Shown here: positions 26,897-35,404 of the stretch, in pieces | Layout of the letters: every line of letters starts with the position of its first letter | How positions within the stretch are numbered: position 1 is the first letter of the stretch | Source of the DNA: SZUA-309 sp965215995 | GTDB taxonomy: Bacteria; Pseudomonadota; Gammaproteobacteria; Pseudomonadales; Azotimanducaceae | Reading direction: 5' to 3' | Length of the DNA stretch: 64,000 nt | Assembly (NCBI GenBank): GCA_965215995.1 | Contig: OZ244128.1 | Coordinates: forward strand, 1,922,001-1,986,000 | The notes under the pieces: generated by a model | Database searches by the model: none | What the model saw: the letters and a program-made list of their open reading frames with translations, nothing else | What the model was told of the DNA's origin: nothing | Program-made: the position numbers and the translations under genes

Positions 26897-27730
26897 TCAC
26901 CCACTGGCTCTGAGTCGATAACGCACCAGGGCCTCGTCGATTCGGCTCGCCAGCAGCTTCCCGGCGACCGCTTCGGGTGCCAACCCGTTCAGGTCCTCCA
27001 GCGGCGACGGGGCATTCGCTCGCTCGGTCAGCTGCGTTCTGATCGCTTGCTCCTTCTCGGCCAGTCGCTCGCGCACCGACTCGGCTTCCGCAAGCAACGC
27101 CTTCAGGGTCGCGATTTCCGGTCCGGCCGCATCCGCAGACAGATCTTCCAGGGCGCGGGCCACGAATGAGGCCACCAGGTGCAGCGTGCGCCGCTGATAG
27201 CGGGCATTGGCCAGCTCTCCACAGGCGTCGGCAACGGACATGCACTCGTTGAAGGCGATCCGGGTTCGATCCGCAGGACCGAGCGCGGCTCTTTCCGCCT
27301 CTTTCTGTCCCTCTTGTTGCCCCTCTTGTTGCCTGATTCCCTCCAGCATCCGATTGGTACGTTGCCAGAGCTTAGTCCAGAGCACACTGTCGTCCAGATC
27401 CCGACGCAGCGTTCTGGCCAGCTCCGGTGAGCCGGTCAACATGGCCAGAACAGCACGCTCATCGTCGGAGCCTGTCTGGCTCGATCCAGCTGTTTCTACC
27501 ACCGCCCAGGCAGGATTCTGCCCGTTCAGCAGGTAGTCGGCTCTGAACCCCCAGATCCGCTCGATCAGCACCGCCAGAGAACGACTCGGCCTTCTGTGAC
27601 CATTGAGGATGGAGTAGAGCGAGCGCTCGGAAACCGCTCCGTCCACCGCGGCCACGAAGTCCGCCCGGCTCAGCTCCAGGCTCTCCAGCAGCTCCGCAAA
27701 CCGTCGGGCAACCGGGAGATGTTCTGCCAT
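26897..27730 (-). CDS. XRE-type HTH regulator
   Basis: The ATG at 27730 gives a 277-residue protein whose first 75 residues look like a lambda-repressor/XRE helix-turn-helix: R-F-A-E-L-L-E-S-L, then S-R-A-D-F-V-A-A-V, S-E-R-S-L-Y-S-I-L-N-G-H-R-R-P-S. The rest is helical and charged, with a short Gln/Glu/Gly repeat (QQEGQQEGQKE) near residue 135, and may form an oligomerisation or sensor domain. It is divergent from the acyl-CoA operon starting at 27821, which it probably controls, together with itself, through palindromes in the 90-bp gap. The frame runs open to 28561 but the upstream part is the antisense of the hydratase gene. Confidence 0.78.
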   Translation of the reverse strand: MAEHLPVARRFAELLESLELSRADFVAAVDGAVSERSLYSILNGHRRPSRSLAVLIERIWGFRADYLLNGQNPAWAVVETAGSSQTGSDDERAVLAMLTGSPELARTLRRDLDDSVLWTKLWQRTNRMLEGIRQQEGQQEGQKEAERAALGPADRTRIAFNECMSVADACGELANARYQRRTLHLVASFVARALEDLSADAAGPEIATLKALLAEAESVRERLAEKEQAIRTQLTERANAPSPLEDLNGLAPEAVAGKLLASRIDEALVRYRLRASG

Positions 27731-27754
27731 GGTTGAGTTCCGCTTCCTCCAGGG

Positions 27755-27797
27755 ATACATTGTGCACTCTACACATCGCTTTATACATTGTATACAA
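27755..27797. promoter_or_regulatory. Candidate operator region between the XRE gene and the acyl-CoA operon
   Basis: ATACATTGT occurs twice (27755-27763 and 27783-27791), 28 bp apart, and the second copy runs into a perfect 10-bp palindrome, TTGTATACAA (27788-27797). The stretch is AT-rich in a GC-rich genome and lies between divergent genes, as expected for a regulator binding site and two promoters. Confidence 0.5.
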
Positions 27798-27820
27798 CGG
27801 GCACCGGGGGAGACCCAGCA

Positions 27821-28618
27821 GTGAACAATGAAGACTATCGAACGCTCCGGTTCGATTATCTGGACGGTCAGGTCCTGAAAATCACCATCGATCACCCGGA
27901 CAGCCCAATGAATGCGGTGGACGGCGATCTGCATGAAGAATTCACCCGACTGTTCCGTGAGCTGAAGCAGGAGGACGATGCCCGAGCCGTGCTGCTGACC
28001 GGCTCCGGTCGGGCATTCAGCGCCGGTGGAGACTTCGACTGGTTTCCGACCCTGCAGGACCCCAAAGCCCTGGAGCATCTGCGCCGGGATGCCAAGCAAC
28101 TCATCTGGGATCTGCTGGAGGTGGAGCTGCCCATCGTCTGTGCCTTGAACGGCGCCGCGGCCGGACTGGGTGCCTCTATCGCCCTGCTGACCGACACGAT
28201 CTTCATGGCGAGGGGTGCGGTGATCCTGGACCCTCACGTCCGGGTCGGCATCGTCGCTGGTGATGGCGGCACGGTGATCTGGCCAATGGCGGTGGGCCCG
28301 GCGATTGCGAAGCAGTACCTGTTGACCGGCGATCCGGTGACTGCCGAAGAGGCGCATCGGCTGGGGTTGGTGAATTTCGTCTGCGATGACCAAGCCCTGG
28401 AAGACGAGGCCCTCGCCTTCGCGCGCCGGCTGGCGGCAGGCGCACCGCTGGCTATCCAGTACACCAAGGCCGCCGTGAACAAACTTGTGAAGAACAACCT
28501 GAACCTGGCCTTCGATCATGCCACCGCGCTGGAAATCGTCACCTTCAAATCCGACGATCACGCCGAGGCCCTGGCCGCGCTGCAGGAAAAACGCAGCCCC
28601 GAATTCAAAGGAACCTGA
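27821..28618 (+). CDS. Enoyl-CoA hydratase/isomerase family protein
   Basis: The 265-residue protein shows crotonase features: S-G-R-A-F-S-A-G-G-D (first oxyanion-hole strand) and N-G-A-A-A-G-L-G-A-S (second). The usual hydratase glutamates are not clearly both present, so it could be a hydratase, isomerase or hydrolase on CoA thioesters. The GTG at 27821, with GGGGGAG upstream, is the likely start, not the ATG at 27788, which would place residues across the operator. It is first in a four-gene operon with a nitroreductase and two acyl-CoA dehydrogenase-fold proteins. Confidence 0.88.
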   Translation: MNNEDYRTLRFDYLDGQVLKITIDHPDSPMNAVDGDLHEEFTRLFRELKQEDDARAVLLTGSGRAFSAGGDFDWFPTLQDPKALEHLRRDAKQLIWDLLEVELPIVCALNGAAAGLGASIALLTDTIFMARGAVILDPHVRVGIVAGDGGTVIWPMAVGPAIAKQYLLTGDPVTAEEAHRLGLVNFVCDDQALEDEALAFARRLAAGAPLAIQYTKAAVNKLVKNNLNLAFDHATALEIVTFKSDDHAEALAALQEKRSPEFKGT

Positions 28619-28620
28619 CT

Positions 28621-29286
28621 ATGAGCGCAGAAGACATGTCTCTGATGGAAGCCATGAGCACCCTTCGAGCCGTCCGCCGGCTGAAGCCGGATCCCATTGA
28701 GGATGATGTGCTCAATCGGGTGCTGCAGGCGGCCGCCTGGGCACCCACCGGCGGCAACGCTCAACCCTGGCGCATCGTGCTGGTGAAAGACGCCGCGAAG
28801 AAGAAGCGCCTGGGGGAGCTCTACGCCGAGCAATGGGACATCTTCAGGCAGGGCTACCAGGCCAACGTGGATGGGCTCCCAGAGGCCGACCAGGCTCAGG
28901 AACAGCGCAACCTCAACGCCGGCAACTACCTGGCTGAGCATTTCCATGAGGCGCCCGTCATTGCCATTTTCTGCTTCAACCCGAAGATGATGGCCATCAC
29001 CGACATCAAGCTAGATCGGGTCTCCGTGGTGGGTGGCGGCTCCGTCTACACCGCGGTGCAGAACCTGCTGCTCGCCGCCCGGGCCGAAGGGCTCGGTTGC
29101 GTGCTCACCACACTGCTGTGCATCTGTGAGCCGGAGGTGCGGGAGCTGCTCGATATCCCGCAGCCCTGGGGCACGGCAGCGGCCATCCCGCTCGGCTATC
29201 CACTCGGCAAGGGGCACGGGCCTATCCGCCGTCGCTCGACCGATCGACTGGTGTTCGACGACAGCTTCGGCATTAAGCGCTCGTGA
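28621..29286 (+). CDS. Nitroreductase family flavoprotein
   Basis: The 221-residue protein has the typical N-terminal helix S-T-L-R-A-V-R-R-L-K-P-D, A-A-W-A-P-T-G-G-N-A-Q-P-W-R for FMN binding, and the C-terminal G-Y-P-x-G region. FMN enzymes of this type reduce nitro, quinone or enone groups with NAD(P)H. It follows the hydratase by 2 bp and overlaps the next start (GTGA), so it is co-translated with the catabolic operon. Confidence 0.88.
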   Translation: MSAEDMSLMEAMSTLRAVRRLKPDPIEDDVLNRVLQAAAWAPTGGNAQPWRIVLVKDAAKKKRLGELYAEQWDIFRQGYQANVDGLPEADQAQEQRNLNAGNYLAEHFHEAPVIAIFCFNPKMMAITDIKLDRVSVVGGGSVYTAVQNLLLAARAEGLGCVLTTLLCICEPEVRELLDIPQPWGTAAAIPLGYPLGKGHGPIRRRSTDRLVFDDSFGIKRS

Positions 29287-30458
29287 GCTGGTCATTCGCC
29301 GAGGAGCCGGAGCACATCCGGTTGCTGCGGGACAGCCTGCGTGCCTTCATCGCGAAGGAGATGCCGGCTGAACGGGTTCGGGCGTGGGACAAGGCACACC
29401 ACTTCCCCGACGACCTCTGGCCCAAGGTGGCCGCCCTTGGCATCTGCGGCTTGACGATCGATGAGGCCCACGGCGGGCAGGGCCGCGATCTGTTGGCCGC
29501 CATCGCCGCCATCGAGGAACTCTCTCAAGCGGGCAGCTTTGCCGCCGGTCCGTTCATTCACGCCGCCTTCTACGGCGGCGTAAATCTGTCGGAAAACGGC
29601 TCAGAGCAACAGAAAGCAGATTTTCTACCCAGGATCGCCAGAGGTGAGCTGCTCTTCGCCTACGGTCTCTCCGAGCCGGATGTAGGCGGTGACCTGGCCA
29701 GCGTGAAGACCAAGGCGCGCCTGTCCGAGGATGGCAGCCAGGTCGTGGTCAACGGCTCGAAGCGCTGGTGCACGGGGGCGGATTTCGCCGACTACATCAT
29801 CTGCCTCGTGCAGAGCGACCCGGAAGCGAGGCGCTATCGGAATCTGAGCTTCGTGCTGGTACCACCGGACGCGCCCGGTGTGACCGTCACCCCCATTGAA
29901 CATGCCAACCTGCGCTATACGGCCTCGTCCGACGTCAGCTTCGACGAGGTGGCCGTTCCTGCCGAGAACATCCTCGGCGGTCCGGGCATGTGGAACCGAG
30001 GCTGGGAAATACTGGCCGGCGAAGCACTGGAAGTCGAAAAGCTGGAAATCTCCGCCTGCGCGCTGGGCTTCGCCCGCGCCTGCGTGGAGGAGGCCTGGGG
30101 TTACGCCGAAGAACGGGTGCAGTTCGAGGTGCCCATCGGCCAGCACCAGTCCATTCGCCACGCGCTGGTCAATGCCAAAACCAATCTCCAGGCCTGCCGG
30201 CACATGCTCTATCACGCCGCCTGGCTCGCCAACGAGCGCAAACCGTGCAGCGTGGAGTCATCCATGGCCAAGCTCTTCATTGGCGAGCAGGCGGTGGAGA
30301 TCGCTCTGACCTGCCAGCGGGTGCTGGGTGCCTACGGCCTGACAGACGCCTTCGACATGGAGCGCAACGTCCGGGATCTGCTCGGCATGCCAATCGTGGG
30401 CGGCTCCTCCAACATGCAACGCAACAACATCGCCAACCGGCTGCGGTTGGCAGGATGA
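29283..30458 (+). CDS. Acyl-CoA dehydrogenase
   Basis: The 391-residue protein has the acyl-CoA dehydrogenase domain order: N-terminal helices with E-E-L-S-Q-A-G-S-F, the middle beta domain with Y-G-L-S-E-P-D-V-G-G-D-L and N-G-S-K-R-W-C-T-G-A, and the C-terminal helical domain with Q-R-V-L-G-A-Y-G-L-T and G-G-S-S-N-M-Q-R-N. FAD-dependent alpha-beta desaturation of a CoA thioester is the likely reaction. The GTG start overlaps the nitroreductase stop, and its own stop overlaps the next ATG. Confidence 0.9.
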   Translation: MSWSFAEEPEHIRLLRDSLRAFIAKEMPAERVRAWDKAHHFPDDLWPKVAALGICGLTIDEAHGGQGRDLLAAIAAIEELSQAGSFAAGPFIHAAFYGGVNLSENGSEQQKADFLPRIARGELLFAYGLSEPDVGGDLASVKTKARLSEDGSQVVVNGSKRWCTGADFADYIICLVQSDPEARRYRNLSFVLVPPDAPGVTVTPIEHANLRYTASSDVSFDEVAVPAENILGGPGMWNRGWEILAGEALEVEKLEISACALGFARACVEEAWGYAEERVQFEVPIGQHQSIRHALVNAKTNLQACRHMLYHAAWLANERKPCSVESSMAKLFIGEQAVEIALTCQRVLGAYGLTDAFDMERNVRDLLGMPIVGGSSNMQRNNIANRLRLAG

Positions 30459-31615
30459 GGAAGATGAGCGAACAACTGATAGCTGAAGCCGAACGTCTCT
30501 CCGCCGCGTTTGCGGAGCGAGGCGACGAGATAGAAACCGCCCGGCGAGTACCCGCGGATGCCTCGCAACAGATGGCAGATGCCGGCTTTTACCGCATGTT
30601 CGTGCCGGAGGCCGTCGGCGGCCTGGAGGTCGGCCCGATGATCGGTTGCCAGGTGTTCGAGATCCTGGCCAGGGGCGAACCATCCTGTGCCTGGGTGTCC
30701 TTCATCGGCGCAACCAGCGGATCCACCCTCGCCCTGATCCCGGAGCAGACCGCTCGGGAGGTCTTCGCAACGCCCGAAACCATGATCGCCGGAGTGTTCG
30801 CCCCCAATGGTCGAGCCGAGAAGACCGACGGCGGCTTCATCGTCAACGGCCGCTGGCAGTGGGGCTCCGGAACCGAGAACGCACAGTGGATACTGGGCGG
30901 CAGCCAGCTCCTGGAAAACGGCGAGCCCATGCTGGATGCCCATGGCAATCCTCGCGCGCACATGATGATGTTCAATGCCGAGGAGGTGGAGTTCCTGGAT
31001 ACCTGGCACGTCACCGGTCTGCGTGGCACGGGCAGCACCGACTTTCAAGTGTCGGACGTGTTCGTGCCTGACGAGCGCGCGGTCGCTTACCTGAATCCGC
31101 GCAATCCGGACCGACCGCTCTACCAGTTCCCGAACTTCACCTTCCTGGCACTCGGCATTGCTGCCGTCACCCTGGGCACTGCCCGCGCCGCGATCGATGA
31201 TTTCGTGGTCCTGGCCCAGTCGAAAAAGCGGGTCGGCAATTCGAAGACCATGGCAGAGAAAAGCCACACGCAACTGGAAGTCGCGCGAGCCGAAGCCTCA
31301 CTGCGCAGCGCCCGGGCATTTTATTACGACGCCATTGCCGCCGCCTGGTCAGTGGCCAAGCGTGGCGAGCGGATGCCAATGGAGCTGCGCCGTGATCTCA
31401 GGCTCGCCACCAATCACGCGGTGGAGGCAAGCGTGAAGACGGTGGACGCCATGTACACCCTGGCCGGTGGCACTTCCGTATACAACACCTCCCGGCTGCA
31501 GCGGCACTTCCGTGATGTGCACGTGGCGACCCAGCACATCATGATCGGGCCGGACATCCTGGAGACCGTGGGCAAGCTTTACCTGGGTCAACCGGCGAAC
31601 GCCTCGAGGCTCTAG
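30455..31615 (+). CDS. Acyl-CoA dehydrogenase-fold flavin monooxygenase-like protein (HsaA type)
   Basis: This 386-residue protein resembles the Acyl-CoA_dh_2 group (HsaA/pigment-production hydroxylase-like): F-Y-R-M-F-V-P-E-A-V-G-G-L, C-A-W-V-S-F-I-G-A-T-S-G, G-R-W-Q-W-G-S-G, and V-T-G-L-R-G-T-G-S-T-D. HsaA-type members are two-component flavin hydroxylases that need a separate reductase, so the nitroreductase two genes upstream might supply reduced flavin; that is my inference. The ATG at 30455 overlaps the upstream stop; a second in-frame ATG is at 30464. It is last in the operon. Confidence 0.85.
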   Translation: MRKMSEQLIAEAERLSAAFAERGDEIETARRVPADASQQMADAGFYRMFVPEAVGGLEVGPMIGCQVFEILARGEPSCAWVSFIGATSGSTLALIPEQTAREVFATPETMIAGVFAPNGRAEKTDGGFIVNGRWQWGSGTENAQWILGGSQLLENGEPMLDAHGNPRAHMMMFNAEEVEFLDTWHVTGLRGTGSTDFQVSDVFVPDERAVAYLNPRNPDRPLYQFPNFTFLALGIAAVTLGTARAAIDDFVVLAQSKKRVGNSKTMAEKSHTQLEVARAEASLRSARAFYYDAIAAAWSVAKRGERMPMELRRDLRLATNHAVEASVKTVDAMYTLAGGTSVYNTSRLQRHFRDVHVATQHIMIGPDILETVGKLYLGQPANASRL

Positions 31616-31642
31616 CTGAGCAAACGAGATTTCAGGCTAGTC
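31614..31642. mobile_element. Possible eroded end of the 23.5-kb MITE-like element
   Basis: AGCTGAGCAAACGAGAtttc followed by AGGCTAGTCC resembles the right end of the 331-bp element (GCTGAGCAAACGAGActtttt..., then AGGCTGCTAGTCC) with small internal deletions. The similarity continues past the element's boundary into AGTCC, so it may instead be a larger shared sequence. It sits in the short gap between two convergent genes. Confidence 0.4.
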
Positions 31643-32128
31643 CGGCTCGCCACCTTTTTCCGGCGGGATTCCGTTGGGAGACAGGTAAGCGTCCTGAATC
31701 AGGACCAGATGCGCAACGATTGCGTGGGCCTGAGCCTCCGTCAGGCCATGCTGTGCGCTGCTCTTCAGCCGCTCCATGTCTTCCAGAAGACCCTCCTTGT
31801 ATTCAGCCAGGCACTTTTTCCAGCGCTTTTCTTTGCGCCCCTGCCGCTCGCGTTCGTAGTAATCCGTATCACTGATGGTAGCGGTGCTACTGCCCTGGAA
31901 ATAGGGAACGCCACTGGGGTCTTGAACGGGTGCGGATGAGTTGGTGCCGTCGGAAACGACGTCCGGTGGCGTGCAGGGATTTTCCGGCAGACGGTAACTC
32001 AGCGCATCTTCGATGGTCATGGGTTCTTCCGCCGCCGCTAGGCTGGCCAAGAGGAGGCCCAGCCCGCCCGTGAAAGCCGCGAAACAATTCCGAAACCTCT
32101 TATATCTAAATCGTCTAAAGCAATGCAT
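31637..32128 (-). CDS. Secreted hypothetical protein
   Basis: The 163-residue protein has an Arg-rich N-region, a hydrophobic core (G-G-L-G-L-L-L-A-S-L-A-A-A) and then a polar mature part with two cysteines, about 100 residues apart, and a charged helical C-terminal half. It is probably periplasmic. I recognise no domain. It converges on the acyl-CoA operon and is divergent from the TonB receptor at 32278, with an AT-rich gap that may carry promoters for both. Confidence 0.55.
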   Translation of the reverse strand: MHCFRRFRYKRFRNCFAAFTGGLGLLLASLAAAEEPMTIEDALSYRLPENPCTPPDVVSDGTNSSAPVQDPSGVPYFQGSSTATISDTDYYERERQGRKEKRWKKCLAEYKEGLLEDMERLKSSAQHGLTEAQAHAIVAHLVLIQDAYLSPNGIPPEKGGEPD

Positions 32129-32190
32129 TTCTAGGTATTTACCACAGTTGATCGCCCCCTCTAAGAGGTTAGCATCCGGCCCATACGGCT

Positions 32191-32220
32191 CTAAGGAATA
32201 CCTAAGGGATCATCCTAAGG
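32191..32220. promoter_or_regulatory. Three direct CTAAGG repeats upstream of a TonB receptor
   Basis: CTAAGG occurs at 32191, 32202 and 32215, that is at 11- and 13-bp steps, close to one helical turn each, about 60-85 bp upstream of the receptor ATG at 32278. This could be an activator or repressor binding array. The surrounding DNA is AT-rich. Confidence 0.4.
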
Positions 32221-32277
32221 TTTTTCATAGGGTCAATTGTTTCAAAAACTACATAAAAAGATTTTGAGGGGACACTA

Positions 32278-35214
32278 ATGAAATTGCGAAGCTTTCCAGC
32301 TTTTGCTTCTGTCTTGTGCCTGATCGGGTCTACCGTATCACCCTCTCTCAGCTTTGCTGAGGAGGTCTTGATCGAAGAGATCGTGGTCACAGGATCGCGG
32401 ATCACTCGGCCCAGCGGCATGGACACGCCCACACCGCTGACATCCGTCACATCGGAAGAGATCGAGGCATCGGGGGTGGTCAATCTCGGTGATTTCTTGA
32501 ACGAAATGCCGGCACTTCGATCTACCTTCTCTCTGAACAACTCCAGCCGTTTCATCGGCACTTCCGGGCTGAACCTCCTGGACCTGCGTGGCCTGGGTGA
32601 CGAGAGAACGCTGGTGCTGGTGGACGGACACCGCCATGTGGCCGGTACCAATGGCAGCTCGGCGGTAGACATCAACACCATACCCAAGCACCTGGTTGAT
32701 CGTGTGGAGGTGATCACTGGAGGTGCATCGGCCATCTATGGCGCGGATGCGGTCACCGGCGTGGTCAACTTCATCATGAAGGACGATTTCGACGGCCTCA
32801 TTGTCGACGCACAGGGATCATGGCCGGACCAGAGCGGCGGCGAGCGCTGGGATTTCGGCGTCACCTTCGGCAAGAACTTCTCCGACGGTCGCGGTAACTT
32901 CTCGCTGGCCTGGGAGCATGCAGACAACACTCAGCTCACCGGCAACGAGCGGGATTGGGTGGCCGATGAATGGCGCTCTTTTGCCAACCCGGCAGATACG
33001 GGCCCGGAGGATGGCATTGCGGATCTGAACTTCCAGTCACAGATGTTCGATAACCGTATCGATGAGCGGGGTCTCATCTGGGGCCCCCATCAGGTGGAAG
33101 AGATCTTCGGGCTACCTTCTTTCTTCACACCGTTCCTTGGTTTCGTCTCTGGACCCTATTCGTTCGGTCCGAACGGTGAGCTCGAAGCGTTCGACATCGG
33201 CGAGGTCTACCTGGATCCCGATGGATTTGCTGGTAGCTCCGGCAGATTCAGCGACGGTTATGCGTTTGCCGATCAGGAAATGATGTTTCCGGAAGTCAAG
33301 CGGGACAATCTCTACGGTCGGGTCCGTTATGACTTCAACGACTATTTCAACCTGACGGCTGAAGGCAAGTACACGAAGGTTAAAACGGAAAGCTACAGCC
33401 AGGCTACGTTCGACTTCTTTACAGGCCTGTTCATAGCCGCGGACAACGCCTTCATACAGGACGATCTCAGGCAGCTGATGATCGACGAAGGCTCGGCCGG
33501 CTTCTTCCTGAACAAGTTTCACGAAGACATGGGTCATCGCGGCGAGAAGAACGATCGAGACACCTATCGAATCGTCGTGTCTCTCGACGGTAACTTCCTG
33601 GGCGATACCTGGACGTATAACGTTGCCGCCAACTACGGACACTACGAAAACGACGCCGTAGCGCTCAACAACCGGAACAACACCAAGTTCGCCTTCGCTG
33701 TGGATGCGATTGACGATGGCAATGGCAATATCGTCTGCCGGGATCCTGATGCCCGGGCCGACGGCTGTCTTCCCTGGAACGTGCTCGGTAACGGCCTGGG
33801 CGATCCGGCTGCGCTCGAGTACATCATGGAACGAGGCAGCACCTGGGAAGAAGAGATGAGCCAACAGGTGTACAACGCCTACATCGCCGGGCCTGTTTTC
33901 GAGCTGCCAGCCGGACCGGTCGACACGGTCCTGGGCGCGGAGTACCGGAAGGAGGAAAGCCGCGTGGAGTATGCCGAGGTCATCAGGACCGAGGACACCT
34001 TCTTCAACGCGCTGTCCGATACCGACGCGGACTACGATGTATCGGAGTTCTTCATGGAAGCCTCCGTTCCGGTCGTTGCGGGCGTGACGGGCTTCGACAG
34101 CTTCATCATTGATGGTGCAGTTCGATTCTCCGACTACAGCACCATCGGCAACACCACCACCTGGAAGCTGGGCTTCGACTGGCAGGTGGTGCAGGATCTA
34201 CGACTCCGCCTGACGGCTTCCGAGGCCGTACGGGCACCGAATATCGGTGAGCTGTTCGACCCGCGAAGCCAGAACTTCTTCGATGTGGATGACCCCTGCA
34301 GCGACTCGGTTATTCCGACGGCAGCGAATCCCGCACTGCGGGAAGCCAACTGCGTCGCCCTCGGCAAGCCACCGGTCTATGAGTCCGTGAACGACGCTGC
34401 GACCATCGGCGGCACGTCAGGTGGTAATGAAGATCTGTCGGAAGAGGAAGCGGAGACGCTGACCTACGGCATCGTCCTGACGCCTCGCTGGATACCGAAC
34501 CTGGCCGTATCCATCGACTACTGGGACATCGACTTTGATCAAGCCATCGTCTCGCTGGGCGCACAGGACATCCTCGATCGCTGCGTAGACAGCGGCACGA
34601 CCCAGAATCAGTTCTGCCCGCTCATCACTCGTGATCCGAATTTCGATCTGAACGCGGACAACGGCATTGCCCAGCAGACACTGAATATCGCCCGCCTGCA
34701 TGCGGAAGGCATCGACTACGAGATCAACTACAACTGGGACATTTCCGAGCTGACGGATCGCTCCATCGGCAGGTTGAACTTCCGGCTGTATGGCACCCAC
34801 CTGCTGACGCTGGATCAGTTCGACTTCCAGGACGATCCGGACAGCCTCACGGACGATCGTGGCGTGCTGGGCGACCCCATGCGCAGCTGGCGGTTCTCCA
34901 CCTCCTGGATCTGGAACGAGCTGACGCTGACCTACCAGTGGCGTCATTTCAGTGAAATGAGGCTCATCGAGAACGACGAGGCCCGGGAACGGCAGGACCC
35001 GTACAAGACGGACGAGACGAACTATCACAACCTGAGCGCCAGGTACCTGTTTCCGAACGTCCTGAACGGCTCGCTCGAGCTCTACGGCGGCATCAATAAC
35101 CTGAGCAATCAGAAGCCTTACTACCAGGGCGGTGTTGCCGGTACGGGCGCTGGCTCCGGCATCTACGACGTGCTCGGTCGCAGCTACTTCCTCGGTGTGA
35201 AGTACCAGATGTAG
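32278..35214 (+). CDS. TonB-dependent outer membrane receptor
   Basis: The 978-residue protein has a signal peptide (residues 1-28, cleavage after S-L-S-F-A), a TonB box (IEEIVVTGS, about residue 32), plug motifs L-D-L-R-G-L-G and R-V-E-V-I-T-G-G-A-S-A-I-Y-G-A-D-A-V-T-G-V, and a large barrel whose last strand ends R-S-Y-F-L-G-V-K-Y-Q-M. It is a different paralogue from that at 2285. The ligand is unknown; a hydrophobic or carbohydrate substrate is possible. It ends in a strong terminator, so it is monocistronic. Confidence 0.92.
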   Translation: MKLRSFPAFASVLCLIGSTVSPSLSFAEEVLIEEIVVTGSRITRPSGMDTPTPLTSVTSEEIEASGVVNLGDFLNEMPALRSTFSLNNSSRFIGTSGLNLLDLRGLGDERTLVLVDGHRHVAGTNGSSAVDINTIPKHLVDRVEVITGGASAIYGADAVTGVVNFIMKDDFDGLIVDAQGSWPDQSGGERWDFGVTFGKNFSDGRGNFSLAWEHADNTQLTGNERDWVADEWRSFANPADTGPEDGIADLNFQSQMFDNRIDERGLIWGPHQVEEIFGLPSFFTPFLGFVSGPYSFGPNGELEAFDIGEVYLDPDGFAGSSGRFSDGYAFADQEMMFPEVKRDNLYGRVRYDFNDYFNLTAEGKYTKVKTESYSQATFDFFTGLFIAADNAFIQDDLRQLMIDEGSAGFFLNKFHEDMGHRGEKNDRDTYRIVVSLDGNFLGDTWTYNVAANYGHYENDAVALNNRNNTKFAFAVDAIDDGNGNIVCRDPDARADGCLPWNVLGNGLGDPAALEYIMERGSTWEEEMSQQVYNAYIAGPVFELPAGPVDTVLGAEYRKEESRVEYAEVIRTEDTFFNALSDTDADYDVSEFFMEASVPVVAGVTGFDSFIIDGAVRFSDYSTIGNTTTWKLGFDWQVVQDLRLRLTASEAVRAPNIGELFDPRSQNFFDVDDPCSDSVIPTAANPALREANCVALGKPPVYESVNDAATIGGTSGGNEDLSEEEAETLTYGIVLTPRWIPNLAVSIDYWDIDFDQAIVSLGAQDILDRCVDSGTTQNQFCPLITRDPNFDLNADNGIAQQTLNIARLHAEGIDYEINYNWDISELTDRSIGRLNFRLYGTHLLTLDQFDFQDDPDSLTDDRGVLGDPMRSWRFSTSWIWNELTLTYQWRHFSEMRLIENDEARERQDPYKTDETNYHNLSARYLFPNVLNGSLELYGGINNLSNQKPYYQGGVAGTGAGSGIYDVLGRSYFLGVKYQM

Positions 35215-35255
35215 CCCGATGGCTGTCTGAGCCGCAGGCTCAAACGCAAACTGAA

Positions 35256-35293
35256 AAGCCCGCCTCCTTAACGGGAGCGCGGGCTTCTTTTTT
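35256..35293 (+). terminator. Rho-independent terminator after the TonB receptor
   Basis: AAGCCCGC pairs with GCGGGCTT, with an inner CTCC/GGGAG extension around a short TTAAC loop, followed by TTCTTTTTT. It is 41 bp past the receptor stop. Confidence 0.85.
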
Positions 35294-35329
35294 AGCAAGA
35301 TTCCTGAGAACGAAACTAAAGAGCCGGGT

Positions 35330-35343
35330 TTGATCTGGATCAG
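35330..35343. promoter_or_regulatory. FNR/ANR-like box upstream of the diiron protein gene
   Basis: TTGATCTGGATCAG matches the FNR-type consensus TTGAT-N4-ATCAA at nine of ten positions. It lies 62-75 bp upstream of the ATG at 35405, a normal distance for activation. A related site occurs at 42723. Confidence 0.65.
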
Positions 35344-35404
35344 AAGGCCGGCTGTTCCGGCAAATATGCTGAGCTGGTCTACATCATAGAACCGGAGAAG
35401 GAAG

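Noticed and set aside
27731..28561. Long open frame upstream of the XRE regulator
   Set aside because: It is antisense to the hydratase gene; the regulator has its own ATG at 27730.
29990..30454. Open frame continuing upstream of the HsaA-like gene
   Set aside because: It overlaps the acyl-CoA dehydrogenase gene in another frame; the true start overlaps its stop (ATGA).
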